DNA of 64,000 nt, from contig DASVBS010000047.1 of the NCBI GenBank assembly GCA_036375715.1, forward strand, positions 1 to 64,000, in the 5' to 3' direction. The notes beneath the pieces were generated by a model, which worked only from the letters and a program-made list of their open reading frames with translations, had not been told where the DNA came from and made no database searches. The position numbers and the translations under genes were made by a program. Below, piece after piece: positions 16,494 through 24,951 of this stretch. Within the stretch, counting starts at the first letter, position 1; each line of letters begins with the position of its first letter. The stretch comes from Longimicrobiaceae bacterium (GTDB taxonomy: Bacteria; Gemmatimonadota; Gemmatimonadetes; Longimicrobiales; Longimicrobiaceae).

Positions 16494-17066
16494 ATGGACC
16501 AGCTCAGCGGCAGCGGTGCCGGGCGCTGGCTCGGCCACGACTTTCCGGCCGAAGGGCCGGACAGCAGCGGACTGTGGGTGGGACGACACGCCGCGGATGA
16601 CGACCTGCTCGTCTTCGACCCTGCCCAGGCGGATGGACGTGGCGACGTGATCTCCTTCTACAGTCTGGCCAAGCATCGGATGCGGAGCTTCCCTCGCTCG
16701 GTGCTGGGGGAGAAGATCCAGCCGGTCACCGACGAGGTATCCAGCGCGCGAGCGCTCAAGGACTATGCGCGGCGAGAGACGCTGCAGGCTCAGGCCGAGG
16801 ACGCGCGGGAGGCCGATCGGAACGCCCACGCGGAGCAGCAGCGTGAAGCGGTGATCGAGGCGCATCGTCGCTACCTCGAAGCGCTGGGTGTCGACTACGC
16901 AGGCGTAGAGCGCACCGATGGACACCGCCGTTCGGGGCGCCGGACCAAATGTCCCACTTGCGGCATCGTGCTCGACGATTTCGCCCACGCGGCCTGTGCC
17001 GCCTGTGGCGGGGTGCTCTGTTCCTGCGGAGCCTGTTTGTGCGGAGCACCGGTGAGGGGGCGGTGA
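16494..17066 (+). CDS. Unknown protein with C-terminal zinc ribbon
   Basis: 190 residues from ATG 16494 (GAGG just upstream), 7 bases after infA, so likely co-transcribed. Residues 1-80 contain a WLGHDFPAEGPDSSGLWVGRH segment and no known motif; residues 85-150 form a charged helix (ALKDYARRETLQAQAEDAREA). The end is Cys-rich: CPTC, then CAAC, then CSCGACLCG, consistent with one or two bound zinc ions. I do not recognise the family. Its place after IF-1 hints at translation or nucleic-acid binding, which is inference only. Confidence 0.7.
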   Translation: MDQLSGSGAGRWLGHDFPAEGPDSSGLWVGRHAADDDLLVFDPAQADGRGDVISFYSLAKHRMRSFPRSVLGEKIQPVTDEVSSARALKDYARRETLQAQAEDAREADRNAHAEQQREAVIEAHRRYLEALGVDYAGVERTDGHRRSGRRTKCPTCGIVLDDFAHAACAACGGVLCSCGACLCGAPVRGR

Positions 17067-17100
17067 AGCGGATCTGATACCACACCAGCCGGAGGAATGG

Positions 17101-17364
17101 ATGGCCAGGACCAGGGGAGCGAAGAGCATGCGGGTCGAGGAGTTTCTGGTGAGCCCGGAGGATCGGCCGGGTTGGGTCCGGGCGAGCGAACGTACACCGG
17201 AGGTGGGGCAGCAGGTGTACTGTGCAGGGGGCTCGGGAGAGGTCGTTTCCGTGCACGGCCGCACCGGGGACGGGAGCCGGTTGCTTCAGATCCGACTGCA
17301 GGACGACAACGCGCGTCCGTTCTTCGCCGCGGCTTCCAACGTGCTGGTGGATCCGCACGCCTGA
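17101..17364 (+). CDS. Small unknown protein
   Basis: 87 residues; ATG 17101 preceded by GGAGG with a 5-base gap. An internal ATG at 17128 is possible. The C-terminal half (VGQQVYCAGGSGEVVSVHGRT, then LLQIRLQDDNARPFF) looks like a small beta-barrel of KOW or SH3 type, as in proteins that bind RNA or the ribosome. No signal peptide. A strong terminator follows, closing the infA cluster. Function unknown. Confidence 0.65.
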   Translation: MARTRGAKSMRVEEFLVSPEDRPGWVRASERTPEVGQQVYCAGGSGEVVSVHGRTGDGSRLLQIRLQDDNARPFFAAASNVLVDPHA

Positions 17365-17383
17365 GCGCCGACGCCGCAGCCCG

Positions 17384-17417
17384 GAGCCCGCGGTATCCGA
17401 ACGGATGCCGCGGGCTC
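17384..17417 (+). terminator. Terminator after infA cluster
   Basis: GAGCCCGCGG (17384-17393) and CCGCGGGCTC (17408-17417), continued inside by ATCCG/CGGAT around a 2-base loop. It starts 20 bases after the stop at 17364 and is followed by ATTGTA. Confidence 0.8.
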
Positions 17418-17527
17418 ATTGTACATAGAGCCGTGCTTCGCGATCATACCGTTGCACAAGCGACCTCGCGTCGCTCCCCGCCCGGGGGCGACCGGCCGTT
17501 CAATCCGTTCGATCCCGAGATTTGCGC

Positions 17528-19201
17528 ATGATCCACGGCTTCTTCCGCGGAACGGTGGCCGTCGCACTCCTGATGACCGCCGCGCCGCTCATCTCCGCCC
17601 AGGAGGCGACTCCTACCTTCACCCGCGCAGACACGCTGCGGGGCACCATCACCCCGGAGCGAAGCTGGTGGGACGTCGTCTTCTACGATCTCCACGTGCG
17701 GGTGAACCCGGCCGATAGCTCGATCTCGGGATGGAACGGAATCACCTACCGGGTGGTGGAGGCGCCGCGGGAGATGCAGATCGACCTCTTCGCGAACCTC
17801 GAGGTCGACAGCATTCTGCAGGATGGGCGTCCGCTGCAGTATCGCCGCGAGGGGAACGCGATCTTTGTTACCGGCGTCGCCAATGCGCCGATCGGGGCTA
17901 TCGACACTGTAACGGTGCACTACCACGGGAAGCCCACCGTGGCCGCCAACGCTCCCTGGGATGGAGGGTTCGACTGGAGCCAGGACCGCAACGGCAATCC
18001 CTTCGTCGCCACCGCGGTCCAGGGGATGGGGGCGAGCGCCTGGTGGCCCAACAAGGACCACCAGTCGGAGGAGCCGGACAGCCAGCGCATAGCCATCACC
18101 GTACCCGCACCCCTCGTGGACGTCTCCAACGGGCGGCTGCGGTCGCGTCGGGAGAACGACGACGGGACCGTGACGTACGAGTGGTTCGTCTCCAATCCGA
18201 TCAACAACTACAACGTCGCCGCCAACATCGGCGACTATGCCCACTTCAGCGACGTCTATCAGGGGGAAGCCGGCGAGCTGACGCTGGATTTCTGGCCGCT
18301 CTCCTACAACCTGGAGGCTGCCCGGCGGCAGTGGCAGCAGACCAAGCCGATGCTGGCCTGCTTCGAGCACTGGTTCGGCCCCTACCCGTGGTACGAAGAC
18401 GGTTTCAAGCTGGTGGAGACGCCCCACCTGGGGATGGAACACCAGAGCGCAGTGGCCTATGGGAATGGCTACGGCAACGGCTATCGGGGACGCGACCTAT
18501 CCGGTACGGGCTACGGGTTGAAGTGGGACTTCATCCTCGTCCACGAAGCGGGTCACGAGTGGTTCGGCAACAACGTCACCACCGAGGACATCGCGGACAT
18601 GTGGGTGCACGAGGGGTTCACGAACTACTCGGAGGGGCTGTACACCGAGTGCCGGTCCGGAAAGGAGGCCGGTGCGCAGTACATCATCGGCAGCCGCCGG
18701 AACATCCAGAACGACCGCCCGATCGTCGGGGTCTACGGCGTGAACAATGAAGGCTCCGGTGACATGTACTACAAGACGGGCAGCATGCTGCACATGATCC
18801 GGCAGATCATCGACGACGATGAGCTGTGGCGCAGCATCCTCCGCGGGATCAACCAGGACTTCCGGCACCAGACCGTTACCGGCACAGAGATCCAGGCGTA
18901 CATCAACCGACGATCGGGCAAAGATTTCAGCCGGGTGTTCCAGCAGTATCTGACCACGACGGAGATCCCTCAGCTCGAGTATCACTTCGAGGGGAACGAG
19001 CTGCGCTTCCGCTGGCAAAACGTGGTGGAGGGCTTCGACATGCCGGTCCGGGTGTGGCTCGGGAATGAGCTGCGCTGGCTGCAACCCACCCAGGAATGGC
19101 AAACGGTCACCGTATCCCCGGCCGACCCCGAGTCCTTCCGCGTGGACGACGACTTCTACGTCGAGGCCGTCGCTCTGGAAGGGGCCGGGTCCAGCGGTTG
19201 A
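17528..19201 (+). CDS. M1-family metallopeptidase (exported aminopeptidase)
   Basis: 557 residues from ATG 17528, with a signal peptide (AVALLMTAAPLISAQ). M1 hallmarks: the substrate-binding GMEHQSAVAYGNGYG near residue 302, zinc motif HEAGH at 339-343 and the third ligand Glu in WVHEGFTNYSE at 362, exactly 19 residues after the last His. It is shorter than full-length aminopeptidase N because the long C-terminal helical domain is missing, as in many Bacteroidota and Gemmatimonadota M1 proteins. Likely periplasmic, trimming peptides for uptake. The stop codon lies inside a Fur-like box for the next gene. Confidence 0.93.
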   Translation: MIHGFFRGTVAVALLMTAAPLISAQEATPTFTRADTLRGTITPERSWWDVVFYDLHVRVNPADSSISGWNGITYRVVEAPREMQIDLFANLEVDSILQDGRPLQYRREGNAIFVTGVANAPIGAIDTVTVHYHGKPTVAANAPWDGGFDWSQDRNGNPFVATAVQGMGASAWWPNKDHQSEEPDSQRIAITVPAPLVDVSNGRLRSRRENDDGTVTYEWFVSNPINNYNVAANIGDYAHFSDVYQGEAGELTLDFWPLSYNLEAARRQWQQTKPMLACFEHWFGPYPWYEDGFKLVETPHLGMEHQSAVAYGNGYGNGYRGRDLSGTGYGLKWDFILVHEAGHEWFGNNVTTEDIADMWVHEGFTNYSEGLYTECRSGKEAGAQYIIGSRRNIQNDRPIVGVYGVNNEGSGDMYYKTGSMLHMIRQIIDDDELWRSILRGINQDFRHQTVTGTEIQAYINRRSGKDFSRVFQQYLTTTEIPQLEYHFEGNELRFRWQNVVEGFDMPVRVWLGNELRWLQPTQEWQTVTVSPADPESFRVDDDFYVEAVALEGAGSSG

Positions 19202-19213
19202 GAATCATTTGCA
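19199..19213 (+). promoter_or_regulatory. Fur-type box before DUF1540 gene
   Basis: TGAGAATCATTTGCA: the left half is a perfect Fur half-site (TGAGAAT-C-) and the right half ATTTGCA matches a common Fur variant at five of seven bases. It overlaps the stop codon (19199-19201) of the M1 peptidase and lies about 100 bases before the DUF1540 start. Confidence 0.65.
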
Positions 19214-19313
19214 AGTAAGCGATTGATATAGACTTGCGCGTTTGGAGGGCGGTCCCCTATTTGCATCTCACCGACACTGTCGAGCGACTTCACCATTTCA
19301 AGGGAGGGAATGC

Positions 19314-19493
19314 ATGGCCGAGCCTCAGGAAAGACCGACCACCGCGCAGTCCCGGGTCGCCTCGTGCAGCGCCACCGACTGCACCTACAACGAGAACCGT
19401 GAGTGCCACGCCGGCGAGATCCGGGTCGAGATGGGCGCTCAAGGTGCCGTCTGTGGCACGTACACGCCGCAGAAGGCGAAGGTAAGACCGTAG
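19314..19493 (+). CDS. DUF1540 small Cys-rich protein
   Basis: 59 residues from ATG 19314, with AGGGAGGG just upstream. The DUF1540 pattern is clear: CSATDCTYNENRECHAGEIRV and later VCGTY, giving four Cys that could bind a metal. The family is widespread and without assigned function. The Fur-like box upstream suggests expression under iron limitation, which would fit a metal-binding role. Confidence 0.85.
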   Translation: MAEPQERPTTAQSRVASCSATDCTYNENRECHAGEIRVEMGAQGAVCGTYTPQKAKVRP

Positions 19494-19496
19494 ACG

Positions 19497-19685
19497 GCAG
19501 ACAAGGGGAAGAGGAGACAGGGAGACAAAGAGTGAGGGGGTGACAAGGTGACAAGGTGAACGGGTGAGGGGCGGCGACCCGATGGGTCGCAGAAACAATG
19601 ACCGGTAATCCGGCTCATCTTGTTGTTACCCTCCCTGCCTCCCTGTCTCCTTGTCTGCTTGTCCCTGTGTCTCCTTGTCCCTGTC
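19497..19685. repeat. Inverted-arm GGAGACAA repeat element, copy 2
   Basis: Left arm 19497-19570 (GGAGACAG, GGTGACAA units), right arm about 19628-19685 (CTGTCTCC, TTGTCCC units), core with hairpins GCGACCC..GGGTCGC and CCGG-TAAT-CCGG. Same layout as 8541-8781 and 54222-54457. It fills most of the gap between the DUF1540 and TPR genes. Confidence 0.8.
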
Positions 19686-19721
19686 GGTGGATTGACGGGA
19701 GGCTGAACAAGCGCTATCCTG

Positions 19722-19740
19722 GTTGAGAACAATTCTCAAC
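19722..19740 (+). promoter_or_regulatory. Fur-type palindrome before TPR gene
   Basis: GTTGAGAA-CAA-TTCTCAAC: perfect 8-base arms around a 3-base centre, the same half-sites as the other two Fur-like boxes. It ends only seven bases before the ATG at 19748, so a bound repressor would also cover the ribosome site. Confidence 0.75.
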
Positions 19741-19747
19741 CTCGCGG

Positions 19748-20758
19748 ATGAACGGTCTCTCCCAGGCGATGCAGGACGCTGCAGGTGAGCTGCAGCGGAT
19801 CTCCGAAATAAATCGCGGCGCGCGGCGGCAGCGTGCCGCGGCGGTGGCGCTCGTGCTGCGCAGCCTCGAATGCTCGCTTTATGGATGTGAGTCGGGGGGC
19901 TTCGTGGCGCGTCGCGCCCGGCAGGAGGTGGAAGCCCTTCCGGCCGGCGCGGAGCGCGCTCTGCTGCTGCGTCTCCTCCTGCTCGAAGGGAGCCCTGCCG
20001 CGCCGGGGACCGCGGCCCTGATCGCCGATCTGCTGGTCGACTACGCGTACGAGCTGGAGGTCACGCGGCGTCTGCCCGAGGCGGAAGCGGTCATCAACCT
20101 CGCGCTCGTCTTCGCTCCCCACAGCGCCGCGGTGGCCCTGCACGCTGGACGCATCGCGCGCAAGCAGGCCCGGCACGACCGGGCACTCGAGCTCTATCGC
20201 CGGGCGCGCGAGCTGGACAGGGCGAGCGGAGCCATCGGCCGCCTGGCGTCGATCGGTGAGGCAGTTGTCTCTCCTGATCCATTTCCCCGCCTGGCGGCCG
20301 TCCTGCGTGAATCGATTCGAGCGCGCGACTTCGACGCTGCCGCTGTGGCGCTGGAGGAGCGCGCCCGGCTGAGGCGGGCCGCCGGGGACCGGGCAGGGGC
20401 GGCGCGAGACCTCTCCATCGCCGCGGTTCGCTACGTCGACCCGGTGGACCGCGCCCGGGTCGCGCACCAGCTCGCCGACCTCTTCGCCTCGGTCGGTGAC
20501 CGGCTCGCGGTGCGCGAGGCGCTGCTCCTCGCCCTGGCGGTGGGCGACGCCTCGCAGCGCGACCACGCACAGGCGCGTCTTCACGCGATCTCGCGCGACC
20601 TCGGGGATCAACTCGGCACCCGCAGGTGGCGCAGCTTCCAGCGCCCGGCTCTGGTTTCGCTCTCCCCGACGCCGCGAACACCCAGCACGCGCTCGGTGGC
20701 ATCGCGGCTCGCTCGCTGGCGCATGCAGCTCGAGAGCGCGGTGGCCGCCCCTGCCTGA
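19748..20758 (+). CDS. TPR-like helical repeat protein, Fur-box regulated
   Basis: 336 residues, mainly Ala/Arg/Leu-rich helices arranged as TPR-like pairs (for example AEAVINLALVFAPHSAAVALHAGRIARKQ, then HDRALELYRRARELDRASG). No signal peptide or membrane segment, so cytoplasmic. The last 40 residues are Ser/Thr/Pro/Arg-rich and look disordered. TPR proteins act as adaptors; the partner is unknown. The Fur-type palindrome directly before the start suggests an iron-linked role. Confidence 0.75.
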   Translation: MNGLSQAMQDAAGELQRISEINRGARRQRAAAVALVLRSLECSLYGCESGGFVARRARQEVEALPAGAERALLLRLLLLEGSPAAPGTAALIADLLVDYAYELEVTRRLPEAEAVINLALVFAPHSAAVALHAGRIARKQARHDRALELYRRARELDRASGAIGRLASIGEAVVSPDPFPRLAAVLRESIRARDFDAAAVALEERARLRRAAGDRAGAARDLSIAAVRYVDPVDRARVAHQLADLFASVGDRLAVREALLLALAVGDASQRDHAQARLHAISRDLGDQLGTRRWRSFQRPALVSLSPTPRTPSTRSVASRLARWRMQLESAVAAPA

Positions 20759-20777
20759 TCGGCGGGGGCTTCTTTTT
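20747..20777 (+). terminator. Terminator with the TPR-gene stop codon in its loop
   Basis: GCCCC-T-GCC (20747-20755), loop holding the TGA stop (20756-20758), then GGC and GGGGC (20761-20769), then TTCTTTTT. A typical intrinsic terminator directly at the end of the gene. Confidence 0.8.
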
Positions 20778-20812
20778 CGTCAGCCCCTTTCCCACATGGA
20801 AAGCGCGCCTTC

Positions 20813-21832
20813 ATGAGCGGTGCCCGCCCTCCCGTCGGCGCTGATCCAGCATCTAAGTCCGCTCCGGTATCCAGCCCTGGTCCGGCTTCCGGAAGTGGCC
20901 GCACACCGGCAAACCCGGGTGAGCCTTTCGGTCGGGAGTGGGTGCTGGCCGGGCACGCGGATCCTGCCGAGGTGGAGCGGACCGTGGGCGACGACATGGA
21001 ATCGAGGGCGACCTCCCGGGTCAGCGCCGCATCCGACGAAGTTCAGCAGCTAATGCGGGCACTCCGCTGCATCGACCTCACCACCCTGGCGGCGGACGAT
21101 ACACCCTCCACGGTCCGCGAGCTGTGCGCCGTGGCCCGTGAGCCCCTGCCGGCAGTGCTGCGAGAGCGGCTGGGCGTTCCCGAGCCCGCAGCTCGTGTGG
21201 CCGCGGTCTGCGTCTATCCCTACTTCCTTCGCGTCGCGCTCGACGCGCTCGAGGGGAGCGGCATTCCGGTGGCCGTGGCCGCAGCCGGATTCCCCGCTGG
21301 TCTCTCGCCGCTCTCTGCCCGCATCGAGGAGATCCGGAGCTCCGTGCAGGCCGGGGCGCAGGAGATCGACGTCGTGATCAACCGCTCCCTGGTGCTCACC
21401 GGAGCGTGGGGGGAGCTCTACGAAGAGGTGAGGGCCTTCCGCGAAGCGAGCGGCCCTGCACTGCTGAAGGTGATCCTGGCGACGGGCGAGCTACGCTCGC
21501 TGGATAACGTGGCGCGCACGGCGCGGCTCTGCATGCAGGCCGGCGCGGACTTCATCAAGACGTCGACCGGAAAGGAGGCGGTGAACGCGACCTATCCGGC
21601 CGGTTTGGTGATGCTTCGCGAGATCGCGGCCTACCGCGAGCGGACGGAAAGGGAGGTGGGCTTCAAGCCCGCTGGGGGCATCCGCACGCCGGAACAGGCG
21701 CTGGCCTGGATGCGGCTGGTCGAGGAGACGCTCGGGGAGAAATCGGTCCGCCCGGAGCGCTTCCGCCTGGGAGCAAGTGCCCTGCTGGATTCGATTCGCC
21801 TACGGTTGTCCTCACTGGCGGAACGAACGTGA
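20813..21832 (+). CDS. deoC: Deoxyribose-phosphate aldolase
   Basis: Class I aldolase splitting 2-deoxyribose 5-phosphate into glyceraldehyde 3-phosphate and acetaldehyde, for nucleoside salvage. Motifs: IDLTTL, VCVYPYF, IDVVINRSLVLTG, LKVILATGEL, the Schiff-base Lys in DFIKTSTGKEAVNATYPAG and the closing GFKPAGGIRT. At 339 residues it is about 80 longer than usual; residues 1-60 are Pro/Ser/Gly-rich. An internal ATG at 20996 would give the normal length, and neither start has a strong ribosome site. It stands alone, separated from the TPR gene by a terminator. Confidence 0.92.
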   Translation: MSGARPPVGADPASKSAPVSSPGPASGSGRTPANPGEPFGREWVLAGHADPAEVERTVGDDMESRATSRVSAASDEVQQLMRALRCIDLTTLAADDTPSTVRELCAVAREPLPAVLRERLGVPEPAARVAAVCVYPYFLRVALDALEGSGIPVAVAAAGFPAGLSPLSARIEEIRSSVQAGAQEIDVVINRSLVLTGAWGELYEEVRAFREASGPALLKVILATGELRSLDNVARTARLCMQAGADFIKTSTGKEAVNATYPAGLVMLREIAAYRERTEREVGFKPAGGIRTPEQALAWMRLVEETLGEKSVRPERFRLGASALLDSIRLRLSSLAERT

Positions 21833-21856
21833 ATCGAGCGTGAGAGGAGGGGGCAC

Positions 21857-22813
21857 TCAGCGCTTCTCCTTCTTGTCCTCTTTCTTCGGTGAGGCGGGCG
21901 GCTCCTCCGCCTGCTGGCGGGCCAGCGCGGCAATTCCCATCACCCCGTGCGGCCCCACCGAATCGACGATGCTGCTCGGCACCACCATCATCCCGCCCTT
22001 CTGCTTCAGGCCTTCATAGAGGATGTTCATCGCGCGAAGCTGCATGGCGACCGGGTTGTCGCGGTAGGCCTCTGCCGCGTGCTCGAACATCCGCGCGATC
22101 TCCACCTCCGCTTCGCCCAGGATGATGCGCGCCTGCTTCTCCCGCGACGCTTGCGCCTCGCGCGACATCGCGTCTTGCAGAGAGGCGGGGATGACGATGT
22201 CGCGCATCTCCACGGCATGCACTGAGACCCCCCAGGGGGTGGAGCGCTCATCGATCAGCGCCTTCAGCTCCTCCTCGATGCGCTCCCGTCCGCGCAGCAG
22301 GTCGGTCAGGGAGGTCCGGCCGATAATGTCGCGCAGCGCCGTCTGCGCGGCCCAGCTCACCGCCTGATGATAATCCTGAACCTCCAGCGCGGCCTTCTCG
22401 GCGTCGTAGACCGTCCAGAAGAGCACCGCGTCGACGTTCACCGGCACGGCGTCGGAGGTGAGCGTCTCCTCGGCGGCGAAGCTGGAGGTGATGGTACGCT
22501 GGTCGATCCACGCCGCGACGGAGTCCACAAACGGGATCACCCAGAACGGGCCGGGGCCGCGGAGGCCGGTATAGCGGCCGAAGCGAAGCACCACCGCTCG
22601 CTCCCACTCCTGCGCCACGCGCGGCGACATCGCCCCCAGGATGCCCACGACCCAGCCCAGCAGCATCGCGAACCACCAGCCTCCGAAGACCGCGAGCAGC
22701 GTCCCTATCGCCACCGGGACACCGAACGCGCCCGCGGTGAGCAGGTTGATGTGGCGGGCCGGATTCACCTCGGGAAAGCTGGAGCGGAAGGGAACGAGAT
22801 CGGTACTGGGCAT
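21857..22813 (-). CDS. SPFH-domain stomatin/slipin-like protein
   Basis: 318 residues. A hydrophobic hairpin at about 25-65 anchors it to the membrane. The SPFH/Band 7 domain follows: ERAVVLRFGRYTGLRGPGPF, VPVNVDAVLFWTVYD, WAAQTALRDIIGRTSL, GVSVHAVEMRDIVIP. A coiled region then ends in a charged tail (KKEDKKEKR). Slipins form membrane-microdomain oligomers and often pair with an NfeD protein, which is absent here. It is last in an apparent operon with the GntR regulator and the POT transporter. Confidence 0.9.
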   Translation of the reverse strand: MPSTDLVPFRSSFPEVNPARHINLLTAGAFGVPVAIGTLLAVFGGWWFAMLLGWVVGILGAMSPRVAQEWERAVVLRFGRYTGLRGPGPFWVIPFVDSVAAWIDQRTITSSFAAEETLTSDAVPVNVDAVLFWTVYDAEKAALEVQDYHQAVSWAAQTALRDIIGRTSLTDLLRGRERIEEELKALIDERSTPWGVSVHAVEMRDIVIPASLQDAMSREAQASREKQARIILGEAEVEIARMFEHAAEAYRDNPVAMQLRAMNILYEGLKQKGGMMVVPSSIVDSVGPHGVMGIAALARQQAEEPPASPKKEDKKEKR

Positions 22814-22828
22814 CGGAGGGGCCGGGGT

Positions 22829-23200
22829 TCAGGGAGATCTGCGGCGACTGTCCAGGTGGATGATTACGTCGTCAAGATTGAAGCCGAGCTCGGCCGCGGC
22901 GCGCAGAAAGGAATCCTCGAGGGCGGTGAGCTCCTGTATCACCACCTCGTGATCGACCTCCTCGGGGGAGGCACGGACGAAGTAGCCGACGCCCCGACGC
23001 AGCTCGATGATCCCCTCGCGCTGCAGCGCCCTCAGCGCCCGTTCGATGGTGTTGGCGTTCACGCGGAGGTCGACTGAGAGCTGACGAACCGTCGGCAGCT
23101 CGTCGCCAGGCGCAAGGAGCCCGGCGGCGACAGCCGAGCGAATGGTACGCGCCAGCTGGAGGTCGATGGGCGTCGGGTCGGAGGGATCGACGTGGAACAC
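22829..23200 (-). CDS. GntR-family transcriptional regulator (YtrA type)
   Basis: 123 residues from a GTG at 23200. N-terminal winged helix: PIDLQLARTIRSAVAAGLL, DELPTVRQLSVDLRVNANTIERAL as helix-turn-helix, then GIIELRRGVGYFV as wing. Only about 45 residues of helix follow, as in the short YtrA subfamily, which usually controls transporter genes in its own operon. It lies between the POT transporter (3-base gap) and the slipin gene (15-base gap), so both are likely targets. Confidence 0.9.
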   Translation of the reverse strand: MFHVDPSDPTPIDLQLARTIRSAVAAGLLAPGDELPTVRQLSVDLRVNANTIERALRALQREGIIELRRGVGYFVRASPEEVDHEVVIQELTALEDSFLRAAAELGFNLDDVIIHLDSRRRSP

Positions 23201-23203
23201 CGG

Positions 23204-24763
23204 CTACTTCACCCCTCCCATCATGCGCTTCACCAGGCCCCCGCCGAGCAGCAGCAGCAGCCCAAAACCGATGCTGACCCCTGCCACCAGCATGAAGACA
23301 TCCACTGCCAGGGCGGGGCTGATCTCGCCCGCGGCTTCCGCCTCGGCGGCGCCGATCTGCGCGGCCAGCAGCCCCGCGAGGAGGTTTCCGAGCGATGCAG
23401 CCATGAACCAGATCCCCATCATCTGTCCGACCATACGGTGTGGCGACAGCTTGGTGACCGTGCTCAGCCCCACCGGGCTCAGCGCCAGCTCGCCGCAGGT
23501 GTGCAGGAAGTAGGTGAGAATGAGGAAGATCACGCTCATCCGCTGCACCGAACCGGAGGCCACGCTGGCGGTTCCGCCCAGGACGACGAGGAAGCCGAGT
23601 CCCAGGAGGATCAAACCCACCGAGAACTTGCGTGGGCTGGACGGTTCGAGTTTGCGCGTCGCGAGCCAGATCCACAGCCAGGCGAAGACGGGCGCCAGGC
23701 TGATGATGAAGAGTGGGTTGATCGCCTGCAGCCAGCTGGCGGGCATCTCCCAGCCGAGAAGGTTGCGGTCGGTGAGCTGCTCCGCCACCAGGTTTAGGGA
23801 GGTCGAAGCCTGCTCGAAGCCGGCCCAGAACACGGCGGCGGCCACGAAGAACACTCCGATGGCCGCCACTCGTCCCTTCTCCTCGCGGGTGAGGCCGCCC
23901 CAGAGGAAGACGTACCCGAAGTACAGCACGGTCGAGCCGACGATGACGGCGGTGCCTGCCCCGGCGATCTGTTCCACCGACACGCCCATCAGGAGCAGCG
24001 CGGCGATCACGGCCGCGAAGGCGACCAGTCCGAACAGCAGCCTCCGCAGGTTGGCGGAGCGTTCCGCCTCCGTGGCGTCCGGGTGAAGGCCGGCCTCGCC
24101 GAGGTGCTTGCCGCCGAGCACGTACTGGATCAACCCCAGCACCATCCCCACTCCCGCCGCACCGAAGCCGAGGTGCCAGTTGACTTTCTCACCCAACCCG
24201 CCCACGATCAGCGGCGCCAGGAAGGCGCCCAGGTTGATCCCCATGTAGAAGATGGAGAACCCGGCATCGCGGCGAGCGCTGGCCTCGATCGGGTAGAGGT
24301 CGCCGACCATGGCGCTGATGTTCGGCTTCAGCAGCCCGGTACCCAGCACGATGAGCAGCAGGCCGAGATAGAAGGTCTCGAGCCTGGGAATGGCCATACT
24401 GAAGTGGCCGCAGGCGATGACGATGCCACCGAGCAGCACCGCCTTCCGCTGGCCGATGATGCGGTCGGCGACCCAGCCGCCCGGGAGTGCCATCAGGTAT
24501 ACGGCTGCCGTGTAGATGCCGACGATGGCCGCCGCGCGTGAGACCTCGAAGCCGAGGCCTCCCTCCGCCACCGGCGCGACCATGAAGAGGATGAGGATGG
24601 CGCGCAACCCGTAGTAGGAGAAGCGCTCCCACATCTCGGTGAAGAAGAGCGTCGACAGCCCCCAGGGGTGGCCGAAGAAGCTTTTTCCAGGGGGGGCGAG
24701 GGTAGCCGACGCCGAGCTTGCACCCGGGTGGGAGGTGAATTCGCCCGCGGGGGTTTTCGCCAT
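23204..24763 (-). CDS. POT/PTR2 proton-coupled oligopeptide transporter
   Basis: 519 residues, 12-14 membrane helices. Family signatures near the start: FFTEMWERFSYYGLRAIL (the ExxERFxYY motif), then GGWVADRIIGQRKAVLLGG and LGTGLLKPNISAMVGDLY. It imports di- and tripeptides with protons. Conserved Glu/Arg of the ExxER motif are present. First gene of a minus-strand operon with a GntR regulator. The exported peptidases elsewhere in the window could supply its substrates; that link is inference. Confidence 0.93.
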   Translation of the reverse strand: MAKTPAGEFTSHPGASSASATLAPPGKSFFGHPWGLSTLFFTEMWERFSYYGLRAILILFMVAPVAEGGLGFEVSRAAAIVGIYTAAVYLMALPGGWVADRIIGQRKAVLLGGIVIACGHFSMAIPRLETFYLGLLLIVLGTGLLKPNISAMVGDLYPIEASARRDAGFSIFYMGINLGAFLAPLIVGGLGEKVNWHLGFGAAGVGMVLGLIQYVLGGKHLGEAGLHPDATEAERSANLRRLLFGLVAFAAVIAALLLMGVSVEQIAGAGTAVIVGSTVLYFGYVFLWGGLTREEKGRVAAIGVFFVAAAVFWAGFEQASTSLNLVAEQLTDRNLLGWEMPASWLQAINPLFIISLAPVFAWLWIWLATRKLEPSSPRKFSVGLILLGLGFLVVLGGTASVASGSVQRMSVIFLILTYFLHTCGELALSPVGLSTVTKLSPHRMVGQMMGIWFMAASLGNLLAGLLAAQIGAAEAEAAGEISPALAVDVFMLVAGVSIGFGLLLLLGGGLVKRMMGGVK

Positions 24764-24951
24764 GGGAGATTGTTTCTGGTGGAACGCTGGGGATGCGCGA
24801 ATCTAGCCTTTACGCATGCGCATTGCCAGCGTAACTCAATGGCCGGCACCGCATCCGATGGGATGGGCGGAGCCGGGCGGATTTCGCTCTCAACGCCGCG
24901 TCGCCGTGGGTCGAGTGCGAGGCGGCTTCTTGCATTCTGGATGGTGGGTCG

